From Ctenosaura bakeri (Eukaryota; Chordata; Lepidosauria; Squamata; Iguanidae), in contig CAOLHI010001299.1 in NCBI GenBank assembly GCA_948474755.1, positions 337,934-401,933 of the forward strand: a DNA stretch of 64,000 nucleotides. Reading direction: 5' to 3'. This document shows positions 63,784-64,000 of the stretch, in pieces. The position numbers were made by a program, and so were the translations under genes. Position 1 is the first letter of the stretch; each line of letters starts with the position of its first letter. The notes below the pieces were generated by a model, which was not told the DNA's origin, did not search any database, and saw only the letters and a program-made list of their open reading frames with translations.

Positions 63784-64000
63784 CTAGAGAATGGAAGACA
63801 ACACTGCATTTCTAAAACGGGCATCTCTCCGGAACCGACAGTCCAGTCTGTAGTGGCGCACGAAGGTCGAGGGTTGAGACCAGGTTGCCACACGGCACAG
63901 TTCCAGCAGGTCCACTCCTCCAAGGAGAGCTGCTGAGGAAGACACGGCTCTGGTGGAAGGAGCCCGAATCAAGGCTGGCGGAGGCTGCTTGGCTAGTTCG
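63784..64000 (-). CDS. DIRS tyrosine recombinase, C-terminal part
   Basis: The frame is open from the window edge to a stop at 63784, about 71 residues visible. It includes the arginine motif region PSTRAVSSSAAL and the block ATWSQPSTFVRHYRLD, in which the tyrosine (codon 63850-63852) fits the nucleophile of DIRS recombinases. The position normally filled by histidine in the HxxR box is proline here (codon 63958-63960, CCT). The rest of the gene lies beyond the window. The enzyme would insert the circular DNA intermediate. Confidence 0.65.
   Translation of the reverse strand, partial: ELAKQPPPALIRAPSTRAVSSSAALLGGVDLLELCRVATWSQPSTFVRHYRLDCRFRRDARFRNAVLSSIL

Larger units (their letters stand above)
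63421..64000 (-). mobile_element. DIRS-type YR retrotransposon, 3' end, cut by window edge
   Basis: A 59-bp inverted repeat (63421-63479 versus 63652-63710, three mismatches) encloses a 172-bp loop. A direct partial copy follows at 63711-63750. Adjacent on the minus strand is a tyrosine-recombinase C-terminus. Inverted terminal repeats plus an internal complementary region and a terminal YR gene are the known layout of DIRS elements, which carry no LTR integrase. The left boundary at 63421 is inferred from the end of the inverted repeat. Confidence 0.7.

Overview
This window looks like non-coding, repeat-saturated DNA from a squamate reptile, most likely a lizard. The evidence is many tRNA-derived SINEs of the Sauria SINE type with a Bov-B-like tail, young CR1 and L2 LINE fragments, an RTE/Bov-B fragment, Tigger-like and hAT-like DNA transposons, and the end of a DIRS-type tyrosine-recombinase retrotransposon at the right edge. 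I recognise no host protein-coding exon, rRNA or tRNA gene. All recognisable protein signatures are LINE or DIRS C-termini. I cannot tell whether the window is intergenic or intronic.

The landscape is dominated by palindromic (hairpin) repeats, which I label A to I. Family A is the most striking: more than 20 copies of a roughly 110 to 205 bp imperfect palindrome with ends GCCATTTCC...GGAAATGGC. Several copies are flanked by 5-bp duplications of the form CNNNG, and three copies sit inside other recognisable repeats, which shows the empty target. Families B, C and E are further hairpin repeats. Family D is about 360 bp with ends near CATACCCTCCAAC. F, G and others are hAT-like with 8-bp duplications. 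H and I are unclassified interspersed repeats.

Layout: 1 to 12.6 kb holds family D copies, A copies, B hairpins and tandem SINEs. From 12.6 to 24.6 kb there are SINEs, A and C copies, a hAT element inside family E, and CR1 tails. From 24.6 to 27 kb there is a nested block in which an AAGTC-rich hAT-like element lies inside repeat H. From 27 to 45 kb there are A copies, a nearly complete Tigger-like element (31.4 to 31.9 kb), a long CR1 fragment (33 to 33.7 kb), an L2 3' end (35 to 35.6 kb), a Tigger-like element split by a hAT (38.1 to 38.9 kb) and an RTE/Bov-B fragment split by a SINE (43.1 to 43.6 kb). From 45 to 59 kb the sequence is sparser, with a candidate solo LTR (48.5 to 49.0 kb), D, C and H copies. 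From 59 to 62.7 kb there is a dense nest of SINE, hAT, A, D and CR1 copies, including a CR1 3' end with a readable reverse-transcriptase C-terminus. From 63.42 kb to the right edge is a DIRS element with a 59-bp inverted repeat and a partial tyrosine recombinase on the minus strand.

Stretches with little repeat content and AT-rich, homeodomain-like words (28.8 to 29.0, 40.6 to 40.9 and 44.6 to 44.8 kb) are candidate conserved non-coding elements. They cannot be confirmed without alignment.
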